Below are positions 1 through 9,189 of a stretch of 64,000 nt of DNA, piece by piece. Source of the DNA: Paenibacillus pabuli (GTDB taxonomy: Bacteria > Bacillota > Bacilli > Paenibacillales > Paenibacillaceae); the NCBI RefSeq assembly GCF_039831995.1, contig NZ_JBDOIO010000005.1, positions 310,001 to 374,000 on the forward strand, in the 5' to 3' direction. The notes under the pieces are model-generated. The model searched no databases. It was not told the origin of the DNA and worked only from the letters and a program-made list of their open reading frames with translations. Every line of letters starts with the position of its first letter. Positions within the stretch are counted from its first letter, which is position 1. The translations under genes were made by a program, and so were the position numbers.

Positions 1-525
1 ACGATCGCACTTGGCGGAGGGTTGTTTGCAAACACCATCGCGAGTGCCGATCCGGCTGCAGGCACTTCCACTCCGAACAAAAAAGTCGGCCCCGCAACGA
101 ATTCACATACATCGAAATCTATAAAAGGTAACAAGGGAGCCGGACATGGACTTGGTCGATACACCAATGAACTGGTCTCCGCCCTTGGCGTAACAGCAGA
201 CGAGCTGAAGGAAGCCCGCAAGGCGGGCAGCACCATTGCCGAGATCGCTGCCAGCAACAATGTGGATGTGCAAACTGTAATTGACAAGCTTGTCGCCGCC
301 GGGAAAAGTGAACTCCAGCAGCAGCTGTCTGACGGAAATATTACACAAAACCAGTATGACAAACGGGTAGCAGGCCTAAACGAACGGGTGACTGACTTGG
401 TGAACGGCGTACTGCCGGAAGGACGACAAGGTTACAGAGGTAAACGTGGAGAGGCTTCAGGAACCGAGTCCGATTCGGGCAGCTCAGACGAATCGACCAG
501 CACAAACAACACGGATCCGGCCTAA
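1..525 (+). CDS. Secreted hypothetical protein, 5' end cut by window
   Basis: The reading frame is open from base 1, so the protein begins outside the window. The first visible residues (TIALGGGLFANTIASA) look like the end of a signal peptide with an AxA-like cleavage site. The mature part has a Gly/Lys-rich stretch, then an alpha-helical segment of about 90 residues with two short units (LGVTADELKEARKAG and a later SDGNITQNQYDKR). It ends in a Ser/Asp/Thr-rich low-complexity tail. The helical units resemble those of small secreted Bacillus and Paenibacillus proteins of unknown role. I do not recognise a function. The gene ends at TAA 523-525 and is followed by a strong terminator. Confidence 0.75.
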   Translation, partial: TIALGGGLFANTIASADPAAGTSTPNKKVGPATNSHTSKSIKGNKGAGHGLGRYTNELVSALGVTADELKEARKAGSTIAEIAASNNVDVQTVIDKLVAAGKSELQQQLSDGNITQNQYDKRVAGLNERVTDLVNGVLPEGRQGYRGKRGEASGTESDSGSSDESTSTNNTDPA

Positions 526-560
526 TGGATTGTGCCAGCTCGTATATATGTTTTTAATCA

Positions 561-600
561 AAAACCCTCTGTCTTCACCAATGGTGTGACAGAGGGTTTT
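561..600. terminator. Bidirectional intrinsic terminator
   Basis: The arms AAAACCCTCTGTC and GACAGAGGGTTTT form a 13-bp perfect stem. A-rich and T-rich flanks let it work for the secreted protein on the plus strand and for the SDR gene converging on the minus strand. Confidence 0.85.
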
Positions 601-671
601 ACATGGTTCCTTACCTTACATCTATTCTTACATGTATCCCGAATTCTTTCAGATAAAGTGACTTACCGATA

Positions 672-1460
672 TTAGAGAGCTCGTACCATACCGCCATCCA
701 CCACTAGCGAAGTGCCGGTAATGTACGTATTGGCCCCGGATAACAGGAACACCACCGCTTTGGCAAATTCCTCAGGCTGACCGTATCGTCCCAGTGGAAT
801 TTCCTTACGAAATTGTTCTGCCACCTCATCTTCACTGACTCCGTTCTGCTCTGCACGCGCAGAGTCGAGTTCATGTATCCGATCCGTTCCAATTCGTCCG
901 GGTGCCACCGTATTGATCAAAATGCCATAAGGTGCAAGCTCCTGTGACAGCGTCTTCGCCAGGCCAAAGACGCCCGTGCGGAACGTGTTGGACAGAATCA
1001 GCCCCGGAATCGGTTGTTTCACTGAAGTTGAAGCAATATTCACGATATGTCCGCCATTGGCCTTCATATAAGGAAGGGCCCCCCGAATCATGCGTACATA
1101 GCTCATGACATTCAACTCAAATGCCCGTTCCCAATCCTCATCGGTCAATGATTCAAATGTGCCCGAAGGAGGGCCGCCCGAGTTGTTCACCAGAATATCA
1201 ATCTGCCCAAACAGCTCCCCTGTCTTATGGATGAGTGCATTAATGTCTTCCTTGCGCGTAACATCCGTTACGCAGTATTCAACACGTCCTCCGCCATCCA
1301 GTTTCAGCAGCTCTTGCTTCACTGCTGCGAGCTTCTCCTCGTTCCTGCTCGCAAGCATCACGTCTGCGCCTTCTGCGGCAAGTTGTGCTGCCACCGCCTT
1401 GCCGAGTCCCTGACTGGAGGCAAGGACCAATGCCTTTTTACCCCGAAGTCCCATGTCCAT
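672..1460 (-). CDS. SDR family oxidoreductase lacking the usual catalytic Tyr
   Basis: This is a short-chain dehydrogenase/reductase of 262 residues, a single Rossmann domain of normal length. The nucleotide-binding loop is ASSQGLG near the N-terminus (variant of TGxxxGxG). NNSGG replaces NNAG, and the C-terminal GTSLVVDGG is typical of the classical family. The catalytic region reads IASTSVKQPIPGLILSNTFR, where the expected YxxxK is replaced by NxxR. This matches a known atypical subgroup with an SNxxR motif, so the substrate and even redox activity are uncertain. The start is ATG 1460, nine bases after AGGAGG. The next gene upstream on the same strand is a GNAT acetyltransferase 27 bp away, so the two may be co-transcribed. 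Confidence 0.85.
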   Translation of the reverse strand: MDMGLRGKKALVLASSQGLGKAVAAQLAAEGADVMLASRNEEKLAAVKQELLKLDGGGRVEYCVTDVTRKEDINALIHKTGELFGQIDILVNNSGGPPSGTFESLTDEDWERAFELNVMSYVRMIRGALPYMKANGGHIVNIASTSVKQPIPGLILSNTFRTGVFGLAKTLSQELAPYGILINTVAPGRIGTDRIHELDSARAEQNGVSEDEVAEQFRKEIPLGRYGQPEEFAKAVVFLLSGANTYITGTSLVVDGGMVRAL

Positions 1461-1487
1461 TACATTGTTCCTCCTTCGCTCCTTGGA

Positions 1488-1994
1488 CTATCGTTCAGTC
1501 CGGATAAAATAACTCATGAGAATATCGTCCACGTATTTCCCGGCGATATAAAATTCCGACACCAGTCGGCCCTCCATCTCAAACCCGCATTGGGTATAGA
1601 AAGCAATCGCTCCGGGATTGCTCGACAGAACGCGGAGACGCAGCTTATGAACCCCTTGTTCACGAGCATGTTCTTTCATGGCATGCATCAGCGACGTGGC
1701 CACGCCACTGCGCCGATCATTGGGATGAACAGCAATATTAATCTCGTAGACATGACGATTAACAGGCATTCCCGTAGCCGGATAAAAGCCCACATAACCG
1801 CAGACCCGCTCTCCCTGAACGGCAACCAGCTGGCTGCCGGGAGGACAATGCTGCAGAAATTGCTGTCTGGATTTCCAATGGAATGGCGCTGGAGAGGTAT
1901 GTATGTCCCATACCAGAGCATCCATCTCCATCAGTTGGGGTGCATCCTTCATCTCGGATAGCCGAATTTTATAAGTTTGACGGGTAAGCATCAC
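1488..1994 (-). CDS. GNAT family N-acetyltransferase
   Basis: A 168-residue single-domain acetyltransferase. The acetyl-CoA binding region is visible in the order IAVHPNDRRSGVATSLM (motif A with R/Q-x-x-G-x-G/A) and LSSNPGAIAFYTQCGFEMEGRL (motif B, the usual NxxAxxFYxxxGF pattern). These show transfer of an acetyl group from acetyl-CoA to an amine, but the acceptor cannot be told from sequence. GTG 1994 and ATG 1991 are adjacent possible starts after a GAAAGG ribosome site. It reads toward the SDR gene, 27 bp away. Confidence 0.88.
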   Translation of the reverse strand: MMLTRQTYKIRLSEMKDAPQLMEMDALVWDIHTSPAPFHWKSRQQFLQHCPPGSQLVAVQGERVCGYVGFYPATGMPVNRHVYEINIAVHPNDRRSGVATSLMHAMKEHAREQGVHKLRLRVLSSNPGAIAFYTQCGFEMEGRLVSEFYIAGKYVDDILMSYFIRTER

Positions 1995-2188
1995 ATTTCA
2001 ACCTTTCGTGCAGGTAATCACATTATTCCAGCGCATGGCATGGCCCTTGGTTTGCAGGATAGCTTGCGCATTTTTTTCATTTGCTTATATTGTAGCACAG
2101 CCTTAAGTCTGAACTAAAATGGCGCGCTCTCCTTAACCTTTACGTTACGTCATCGTTTATACTGATAATCATGAAGGAGGTGCGGCTC

Positions 2189-3343
2189 TTGAATATTAAA
2201 GAGGCGGCAGGCAGGCTTGGCATATCTCCCAGAGCCATCCGTTTTTATGAGGAAAAAGGATTAATTCTCCCCTCCAAGCAGGCCGGCAATGGATACCGGA
2301 GCTACACGGAAAATGACATCTGGCGGCTTCAGACCATCTCCGCACTGCGGGAGATCGGCATGTCGCTTCAGGATATTACTCACGCGCTCAGTGAGATTGA
2401 CCAAGGGAACCAGCAGCGGCTGGAGGAATATCTGGAGCTGCAGCAAGCCGTCATGTATGCCCAGTGGATTGAACTGAAACGTATGCTGGATACAACCCAG
2501 CGCATGATTGATCTCAATCGTCAGGACGGACCGCTGGATGTAAGCCATCTCCATGAGCTCGCAGACAGTTCCCGCCGCCTGCGGGAAGCACGCCAGAACT
2601 GGCATGATCGTTGGAACTATGATACCCAGGCAGCCATCCATGATGAGCGTGTTCACGCAGAAAGCGGCAGCATCCCTGCATCTTCCCCGAAGGAAGCAGG
2701 CAGCATGTCTTATAACGAATCCACAAATGCCGGAGAAGACCCGGATACCAAGAAGGCCCCACCGTCTTCCTTTTACCTGTATCACAACTATGACGAGGCG
2801 CTGGAACAGACTGCGCATTGGATCTCCCCTGCTCCAGGTGAACACGGACTTGATATTGGTACAGGCACAGGCAATCTGGCAGGTAAATTATTGGATCGTG
2901 ATGCCACAATGACGGGGATTGACCAGTCCAGAGAGATGCTGCGTACATGCCGGACCAAATATCCAGAGATGCATGTGAAGCTGGGAAACTTCCTGGCATT
3001 GCCTTTTGCCGATCAGACCTTTGATTTCCTTGTATCCAGCTTCGCCTTCCATCATCTGAGTCTGGACCAGCAGCAGCTGGCGCTGCAGGAGATGCAGCGA
3101 GTGTTAACCCCACGGGGACGTATCTGTCTCACCGATCTCATGTTTGTGGACGCACTTCACCGGGAAGCTTATACAAGGCAAGCTGAGGCAGCTGGAGACA
3201 GTGAACAATTACTTGCCATAAGAGAACGCCATTTCCCCCTGCTGGATGAATTGACCAGGTGGCTTGAGAAACATGGCTACGTTACGAAACACGTTCGCCA
3301 CAATGAGCTGCTGCATACGATGCTGGCGGTTCCGCTGCGTTGA
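2189..3343 (+). CDS. MerR-type regulator fused to a SAM methyltransferase
   Basis: This is a two-domain protein of 384 residues. Residues 1-70 are a MerR winged helix (NIKEAAGRLGISPRAIRFYEEKGL), followed by a coiled dimerisation helix to about residue 115. After a polar linker of about 60 residues comes a class I methyltransferase domain with the SAM loop LDIGTGTGNLAGKLL, the acidic strand end TGIDQS, and a motif like FLVSSFAFHHL. The longer ATG at 2171 contains the ribosome site AAGGAGG (2173-2179) inside it, so TTG 2189, eight bases later, is the better start. The gene stands alone, divergent from the GNAT gene. The fusion suggests that DNA binding is linked to SAM or a methylated ligand, but target and effector are unknown. 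Confidence 0.85.
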   Translation: MNIKEAAGRLGISPRAIRFYEEKGLILPSKQAGNGYRSYTENDIWRLQTISALREIGMSLQDITHALSEIDQGNQQRLEEYLELQQAVMYAQWIELKRMLDTTQRMIDLNRQDGPLDVSHLHELADSSRRLREARQNWHDRWNYDTQAAIHDERVHAESGSIPASSPKEAGSMSYNESTNAGEDPDTKKAPPSSFYLYHNYDEALEQTAHWISPAPGEHGLDIGTGTGNLAGKLLDRDATMTGIDQSREMLRTCRTKYPEMHVKLGNFLALPFADQTFDFLVSSFAFHHLSLDQQQLALQEMQRVLTPRGRICLTDLMFVDALHREAYTRQAEAAGDSEQLLAIRERHFPLLDELTRWLEKHGYVTKHVRHNELLHTMLAVPLR

Positions 3344-3404
3344 TACAAGTGATCAGCTTTATCTCTATATGATATGGAATGGGCCATTCTCTCTCACGTT
3401 CATG

Positions 3405-3443
3405 AAAAAAGACCATCCTGCCTGTTAAGGAGGATGGCCTTTC
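3405..3443. terminator. Bidirectional intrinsic terminator
   Basis: An AAAGACCATCCT arm pairs with AGGATGGCCTTT around the loop GCCTGTTAAGG. It serves the convergent MerR-methyltransferase gene and the GH94-type gene. On the minus strand it is followed by a run of T. Confidence 0.75.
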
Positions 3444-3482
3444 ATTACGCTCAATCATAAAGCTCGCTCATAAGTCGTGGAC

Positions 3483-6400
3483 TTACATATAAATATCAAC
3501 AATGGTACGGTCCGAAGTACGCAGTTGTCTGAACTCATCCAGCGAGATGCAAACCCCGCCCCGACGATAACGGTTCGCCGTAACTTCGGTGCGGATATCC
3601 TTGCCGTTCACAGTTACGCGGTTAACCGATCCTTCGTTCAGATGATAGATAAATGTTACCGGTTCGCCTGCATATTCAAACTCGAATTGCATGCCGTCTA
3701 GCTCTGCTGGCAGGACAGGGTCAATGACCAGATCTCCACCTTCCTGACGGATACCGAGTGCATTGGAGATCAGCTGGTTCATGTAGATCCCCGGGCCGCT
3801 GGAGTAGATTCTCCATCCACCCTTCACCGGCACGGTACCTTTGCGTAATTGATCAAAATGCTCCTGCGCCTCATAACGCGTGTTGAATTTGCCGTCGGAA
3901 CTGCTGAAGTACGCATTGGCCTGACGGATCTCTGCGTTAGGCACAACCTCACCGATTCCAACCGGATTGATCATCGCGAGTCCATTCCATACCTGATCGG
4001 TCTTACCGAGTTTGGCCATCGCTTCCACATAACGAATATGGGCGTGTACGTACTGCAACCCGATCTCGCGTCCGAAGTTGGATGCCTGTTCTGCCCGCTT
4101 GAAGTGGCTGCTTACACCGCCGGCATACTGAGCCGGACGATTCATCAAGCGCACGCCATCCGGGCACAGGAAATGCTCGCGAATCAGTGCATAATGCGAT
4201 TCAGCTTGTTCTGCCGTAAGCAATTCACCGATCATGCTGCGTGTCATAGGCAGCAAGCGATACTGAATGCCTGTCTCTATATCGGTCGGATGCAGCATCA
4301 GCTTCGCCTGATCCGCGTCCTCCATGTACACAAAGCCCGGAATAACATCGGTTCCCAGCATGTAACGGTTGAAGTCTTCACGGATACCCTGAGCCAGAGC
4401 TTCAAGCTCCTCAGCGAAGGAAGCATCCTTGTATTTCAAAGCCTGTGACAGCACGTTGACGGATTGATACGTCAGAGCTACCGTCCAGCTGCTCACCATA
4501 AACTGCTTGAGCTGTGCATTGGCTGGTTGCAGGGTATCGTCCCAGTCCCCATCGCCATAGGAAGACAGGAACGTATCGTGCAGGAAGTGCGAACGAATGT
4601 ATTCGATCTCTTTCTTCGCATGATCCAGCACCGTTGCTGTGTCTTCTGTGAATCCGAAGCTGTGTTTGACGGTGTAAGGCACCTTCTCATCCAGAATCGC
4701 ATAGTCGCGCGTCGCCGTCAGATAGTCTGCCAGCACTTTCAGCGGCCAGACGATGATATCGCCGTGACTCTCTTCCTGCTGGATGGCAAAGTATTTATCA
4801 AACATGAACCATTGCGGCCAGTTGCCGTCATCCTCGTATTGGTGCGTGTAGACCATTTTGATGATGTCGCGTACCTGCTCGTATTTTTGAGTCGCCATGA
4901 AGTATTCAACCGGACCCTGACATACGTCCCGTGTACCCCATGCTGCGCCGCCGTATTGCTCAAGACCATGAGGCACGGAATAGTGAACCAGCATGTTGTG
5001 TGTATACCACCAGGCCAAGGCATTCACTTTGAACAGATCCTCAGCACTCTGACCTTCCCCGCGGGACAAACGGAAGCCATTCATTACACCCGCGAAGAAT
5101 TCGCGATAAGCCTGTACTTCCTCTTCAAATGTAAGAGTCGATCCGGTTTCATTAGCTTGGCCTTCAAGTACGCCCTGAACCTTAAGTGTCCACTCTGCGC
5201 TCTCCTCCAGGCTGAGCGTAACCAGCGAAGCAGATCCACTGCGGATACCGCTTGTGAGCAGCGTTTCGTCGCCTGCGTTCATCGAAGCACCCTCTACAGA
5301 CAAGCGATATTGCAAGTCAGGATAGGTACCGGCACTGATTGCTTTTGGATCTGCCTTGAAAATCAATGTATTGCCATCCTGCGCCATATGCAGCGGATAT
5401 TCGTATTCGTTCACATTCATTGTGATCTGGTTGGTTACCAGATAGCGATAGGCTGTGCCGCTTGCAGAACGAACATTCATACGTACTTCGGTTGTATGTG
5501 CCCCTGTATAATTCGTCACGATGAGTGTATCGGATTCGGTTTTGTACATCCAGCGTACATAGTTAAAGCCAATCTCGAACAGTGACGGCATCGTCAGCAG
5601 ACGATATTTGCCGTCCATCTCCACGTAGATGCGTTGTCCGGCAGTCTTCGGCACGTTCAGCGCATTGCGGGCGTTACTGATCATTTTGTTAAAATTGGTG
5701 TTGCCGATAACCAGCTGCGAGTTGAAAATACCGTACATATAAGACGTTGTCGTAATAACCTGTGCTCCAAGCTCCACGTTGCCACCGCTCATCAGGATAT
5801 GACCGTGAGGACGCTCCACCAGCAGTTCCTTGGCTTTCAGCACGATATGTTCGTAACTGCCTGTGAAGAAGGACAGGAGCGAATCCTCGTTGCGCTCTTC
5901 CTGATGACGGTCAGGGAACAGCTCCTTGATCTCTTCTTCCGTCATGTCCAGTGCCACGAGCGGCTCGCCCAGGCTCGATGACAACTTCACTTGTTCGAGC
6001 GTTTCACCGTACTGAACTTCGAGTTTCTGTACAGCGTCCCATGCCGCAGACACTTCATCTGCATATTCCAATGCGGAGATGCCCTCCGGATGATCGGGCT
6101 TCGCCAGTCCATAGAAGACAACCTCAGCTTCCCCGTCCAGGTTCAAAAGCTCCGATTGCAGCGCCGTATAGGCGAACTCATATTGATAGGTCTCATTGGC
6201 CAGTGTTTTACGGCTCAGACCTTCTGGCTTATTGGTTTCCTTGTAGGAGAGGCCGAAGAATTGGAAGCCGTCTGTAGAATAACCGACTGCTCTAGTCAAA
6301 GAACCTTGCTGCATATAAGGGAATGCGCCGCCCTGAGGCTGGTTTTGACGGGAGCATACGACATATCCCTTCGCTCCATCTTCAAAGACAGTATGGTCAA

Positions 6401-6863
6401 TATACTGCGACAGATAGGCCTCATTGCTGCGTACCGCACCTGGATCAGCCAGTCCAACATCCTGTCCGTATACGATATCGACACCGTTATGCTGCCCGTT
6501 CAGTTTCACATCCCAGAACCAAACGCCTTGCGATGTTGCAGTGAACACGACCTGATAACCAATGCCTTGTTCCTTGCCTTCCAATGCGATGCTGCCTTCC
6601 CAGATCAGCTGATGGCCTGGCTGAGCCTTGCTTGTAATCACCTTACTATTCGAACGTGCACCCAGCAGCGGGAAAGAGCTAATGTTCTCGCCCTCGTGTA
6701 CCCGCAGGTACAGATTGTTCAGAGATCCATCGATCTGGTTGCTTAGCAGCTGGTTCAGCATGGTTGTACCCGATGTTGCCTGGTACAGGTCCCCGCTGTT
6801 CAAAAAGGTAAACGTCAATTCCCCGGCATTCAGCCGAATCGGTTCATTAATCATCGTTGTCAT
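3483..6863 (-). CDS. GH94-type glycoside phosphorylase, possibly 1,2-beta-oligoglucan phosphorylase
   Basis: A 1126-residue protein with the layout of large GH94 phosphorylases: a beta-sandwich N-terminal half, an (alpha/alpha)6 barrel, and a C-terminal beta-sheet (PVLPAELDGMQFEFEYAG). Barrel landmarks are AWWYTHNMLVHY, WGTRDVCQGP and, near residue 770, SSYGDGDWDDTLQP, which holds the probable acid-catalyst Asp. The length and the GDWDD motif fit 1,2-beta-oligoglucan phosphorylases better than the roughly 800-residue cellobiose phosphorylases, but the substrate is inferred. GTG 6872 is too close to GAGGA, so ATG 6863 (nine bases later) is preferred. An operator lies 27 bp upstream of this start. 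The neighbouring esterase and LacI regulator on the same strand suggest a small glycan-use unit. Confidence 0.8.
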   Translation of the reverse strand: MTTMINEPIRLNAGELTFTFLNSGDLYQATSGTTMLNQLLSNQIDGSLNNLYLRVHEGENISSFPLLGARSNSKVITSKAQPGHQLIWEGSIALEGKEQGIGYQVVFTATSQGVWFWDVKLNGQHNGVDIVYGQDVGLADPGAVRSNEAYLSQYIDHTVFEDGAKGYVVCSRQNQPQGGAFPYMQQGSLTRAVGYSTDGFQFFGLSYKETNKPEGLSRKTLANETYQYEFAYTALQSELLNLDGEAEVVFYGLAKPDHPEGISALEYADEVSAAWDAVQKLEVQYGETLEQVKLSSSLGEPLVALDMTEEEIKELFPDRHQEERNEDSLLSFFTGSYEHIVLKAKELLVERPHGHILMSGGNVELGAQVITTTSYMYGIFNSQLVIGNTNFNKMISNARNALNVPKTAGQRIYVEMDGKYRLLTMPSLFEIGFNYVRWMYKTESDTLIVTNYTGAHTTEVRMNVRSASGTAYRYLVTNQITMNVNEYEYPLHMAQDGNTLIFKADPKAISAGTYPDLQYRLSVEGASMNAGDETLLTSGIRSGSASLVTLSLEESAEWTLKVQGVLEGQANETGSTLTFEEEVQAYREFFAGVMNGFRLSRGEGQSAEDLFKVNALAWWYTHNMLVHYSVPHGLEQYGGAAWGTRDVCQGPVEYFMATQKYEQVRDIIKMVYTHQYEDDGNWPQWFMFDKYFAIQQEESHGDIIVWPLKVLADYLTATRDYAILDEKVPYTVKHSFGFTEDTATVLDHAKKEIEYIRSHFLHDTFLSSYGDGDWDDTLQPANAQLKQFMVSSWTVALTYQSVNVLSQALKYKDASFAEELEALAQGIREDFNRYMLGTDVIPGFVYMEDADQAKLMLHPTDIETGIQYRLLPMTRSMIGELLTAEQAESHYALIREHFLCPDGVRLMNRPAQYAGGVSSHFKRAEQASNFGREIGLQYVHAHIRYVEAMAKLGKTDQVWNGLAMINPVGIGEVVPNAEIRQANAYFSSSDGKFNTRYEAQEHFDQLRKGTVPVKGGWRIYSSGPGIYMNQLISNALGIRQEGGDLVIDPVLPAELDGMQFEFEYAGEPVTFIYHLNEGSVNRVTVNGKDIRTEVTANRYRRGGVCISLDEFRQLRTSDRTIVDIYM

Positions 6864-6889
6864 GTCATTCACTCCTCATTTAGTATAAA

Positions 6890-6903
6890 TCGAAACGTTT
6901 CGA
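6890..6903. promoter_or_regulatory. LacI-type operator upstream of the GH94-type gene
   Basis: A perfect 14-bp palindrome TCGAAACGTTTCGA lies next to a TATACT-like -10 on the minus strand. Identical or near-identical copies occur at 9016-9029 and 9190-9203 around the lacI-type gene, so the nearby LacI-family protein is the probable binder. Confidence 0.75.
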
Positions 6904-6920
6904 ATCGACCGAAAAAGAAT

Positions 6921-6971
6921 GGGGTTCCTCTGCAAACCGACCTTTTAAAGGCCAATTCGGTTACGAACCCC
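6921..6971 (-). terminator. Hairpin after the esterase gene
   Basis: Nested inverted repeats (GGGGTTC/GAACCCC, AACCGA/TCGGTT, CCTTT/AAAGG) build one long interrupted stem between the esterase stop and the GH94-type promoter. It probably ends or limits read-through. No long T run is present, so efficiency is uncertain. Confidence 0.5.
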
Positions 6972-6992
6972 TAGGTTTCATTTTCACACTGG

Positions 6993-7760
6993 CTACACCT
7001 GAACCGGCAACCATTCCAGAACACGCTTAATCTTCATATCCCAATAACTCCACTCATGGCCACCTGGCTCTTCCTCATAGGTCACCTGTACATCCAGTTC
7101 CTTCATCGTATGGCGGAATGTCTGGTTAGCTTCGTACAGAAAATCTTCTGTGCCGCAGCATTGATACAGCTGCGGAAACGCCATCCCCGACGCCGCCATC
7201 CTGCGGCTAACAGCCAGCAGATCATCATCGCTGCCCTCAATTCGCTCAGGACTGCCGAAGATGCTCTGCATTTCTGCAGGGGTGAAGTTCCCCTGCCCGC
7301 GTACCCTGCCCGCCAGATCGAGTCCGCCTGAGAGGCTGGCTGCGGCAGCGTAGCGTTCCGGAAAACGCAGACCCAGCTTGAATGCACCATACCCGCCCAT
7401 CGAAACGCCTGTTACAAATGTATCTTCACGGCGGTCCGAGATGGGGAAGAGTGACTTCACGAATGCAGGCAGTTCCTCACTTATATATGTAAAATAAGAC
7501 CCACCCTGCTGCATATCCATATAGTAGCTTCGTCCAGCCGATGGCATCACAACCGCAATTCCCCTGGCCTCGGCCAAACGTTCAATGGATGAATGCCGTG
7601 TCCATTCAGAGTGGTCCGCACCGCGTCCATGCAGCAGATACAGGACAGGCAGTTTCCCATTCCGGCTTGCGCGCAGCGGAGAATGTTCAGGCAATATAAG
7701 TGTGATCTCTGTAGACATGCTAAGACTTTCAGCGAACAACTGGCATTGAATCAAAGCCAT
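6993..7760 (-). CDS. Alpha/beta-hydrolase esterase (esterase D/FrmB-like)
   Basis: A 255-residue alpha/beta-hydrolase of the putative-esterase family (acetyl-xylan or ferulic esterase, S-formylglutathione hydrolase relatives). The sequence shows the oxyanion strand PVLYLLHGRGADHSEW, the nucleophile elbow GVSMGGYGAF with Ser near residue 117, and a late GGHEWSYWD holding the catalytic His. There is no signal peptide, so it is cytoplasmic. ATG 7760 follows AGGAG by eight bases. It lies between the lacI-type regulator (118 bp upstream) and the GH94-type gene, all on the minus strand, which suggests removal of acyl groups from the imported glycan. Confidence 0.85.
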   Translation of the reverse strand: MALIQCQLFAESLSMSTEITLILPEHSPLRASRNGKLPVLYLLHGRGADHSEWTRHSSIERLAEARGIAVVMPSAGRSYYMDMQQGGSYFTYISEELPAFVKSLFPISDRREDTFVTGVSMGGYGAFKLGLRFPERYAAAASLSGGLDLAGRVRGQGNFTPAEMQSIFGSPERIEGSDDDLLAVSRRMAASGMAFPQLYQCCGTEDFLYEANQTFRHTMKELDVQVTYEEEPGGHEWSYWDMKIKRVLEWLPVQV

Positions 7761-7877
7761 TTCTTCATCTCCTGTCCAACCAAATTTACGTGATGATCAT
7801 TAGATGTATTTATCCGAGTAAGGATTCCCCTATGCCCCCGGCACACAAGGAACCCTTACTCATCCAAACGTTGCTTC

Positions 7878-8894
7878 CTAAGCGGGCTGGATACCCGACT
7901 CTGCCTGCACAGCGCGTACAGACTCGCGTTCCACCAACTCAATCGTCAACGTATATGATGGATTCACGGCTTCACCGTTCAGCATCTGGAACAGCAGATG
8001 ACCTGCAAGTGAGCCGGCCTCGTGCTTCGGCTGCCGCACTGTGGTGAGCGGAGGGCGAACGAATTCGGACAACTGAATGTCATCAAACCCGATGACCGAG
8101 ATATCATTCGGTACGGATATGCCGCTCTCTTCCAGTGCCTTCAAACCACCTATAGCCATCTCGTCATTCCCGTAAAATACAGCGGTTGGAAGCTCGCCCT
8201 GCATAATCATCATTTTGGTTGCACTATGTCCGCCCTCACGTACGAAATTGCCGCTCAGACGCCATTTGGATTTCTCTTCAAGCCCCGCTTCCTGCATGGC
8301 TCTCAGATATCCCTGGTAGCGCAGGGCATTATCATAGGAGTTGGATGGACCGCTAATGTAGGCAATCTTCCGATGCCCCTCATTGATAAGGTGACGCGTA
8401 GCCAGATATCCACCTTGTTCACCGTCAACCAGAACATTGACCAGATGATCACCCGAAAGATGACGATCCATTACGATAATAGGAAAACGCTGCCCTGCAG
8501 ATTCCACCAAAATATCATCATGGATATTGTGTGCCAGTACAATGGCACCATCCACTCTCTTTTCCCGCAAAAACCGGACCGCAGTTGAATCACGACCACC
8601 CATCGAACTGCACGCAATCAGATCATATCCGTTCGCAAGCGCCACATCCTGGACGCTGCGGATCAACTCCGAGTAATACGGACCCGAAAGATCAGTCAGA
8701 ATCAACGCAATCGTATTCGTCCGGCTCCGTTTCAGGTCCATGGCAAAGCCGTTTTTGCGGTAATTCAGTTCCCGTGCTGCCTCCAGCACTTTTGCCTTGG
8801 TCTTGGCGCTAACCTTGCTGTCCCCGTTTAATGCATAGGAAGCGGTCGAGAGTGCCACACCTGCCAGCTTTGCCACATCCTTAATCGTTGCCAT
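7878..8894 (-). CDS. LacI family transcriptional regulator
   Basis: A 338-residue repressor of standard LacI/GalR length. The N-terminal helix-turn-helix MATIKDVAKLAGVALSTASYAL and hinge helix (about residues 1-60) are followed by a periplasmic-binding-like sugar domain (IALILTDLSGPYYSELIRSV, then GYLATRHLINEGHRKIAYISGP, and VIGFDDIQLSEFVRPPLTTVRQP). It probably controls the GH94-type gene and itself through the 14-bp palindromes at 6890, 9016 and 9190. The site at 9016 lies about 120 bp upstream of its own start. Effector sugar unknown. Confidence 0.93.
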   Translation of the reverse strand: MATIKDVAKLAGVALSTASYALNGDSKVSAKTKAKVLEAARELNYRKNGFAMDLKRSRTNTIALILTDLSGPYYSELIRSVQDVALANGYDLIACSSMGGRDSTAVRFLREKRVDGAIVLAHNIHDDILVESAGQRFPIIVMDRHLSGDHLVNVLVDGEQGGYLATRHLINEGHRKIAYISGPSNSYDNALRYQGYLRAMQEAGLEEKSKWRLSGNFVREGGHSATKMMIMQGELPTAVFYGNDEMAIGGLKALEESGISVPNDISVIGFDDIQLSEFVRPPLTTVRQPKHEAGSLAGHLLFQMLNGEAVNPSYTLTIELVERESVRAVQAESGIQPA

Positions 8895-9015
8895 TCCACG
8901 CTCGCCCCTTCTAACTTGACCAATTTCATAAGTTATCTACATTTTATACTGTAAATGGTTGTGACAACCACCCAATTCTATACTTTCCCATCGAATGATA
9001 GCCGTTTCCACCTAA

Positions 9016-9029
9016 TCGAAACGTTTCGA
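9016..9029. promoter_or_regulatory. LacI-type operator upstream of the lacI-type gene
   Basis: A perfect copy of TCGAAACGTTTCGA, identical to the one upstream of the GH94-type gene. It lies in the divergent region between the lacI-type gene and the AraC-type gene. The rest of 8895-9353 holds no open reading frame I can support. Confidence 0.75.
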
Positions 9030-9189
9030 AGTGTTATCAAAAAAATTTTTCCATGTTCAGCTTCTTTTCCATTGCTTATTCACACCAGCTTTATCTTGGG
9101 TCCAATTCGCATCGAGACAAGCCTTTCAATGTAAAACTCAACAGGCAGTTCCTTACAAAGATTGTATGGACATGCTTCTTGGCAAGACA

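Noticed and set aside
1227..1961. 244-codon plus-strand frame across the SDR and GNAT genes
   Set aside because: It is antisense to two well-supported genes and their intergenic ribosome site; a shadow frame.
4464..5585. 373-codon plus-strand frame opposite the GH94-type gene
   Set aside because: It lies wholly antisense to a clear 1126-residue enzyme, has no ribosome site and no recognisable motif.
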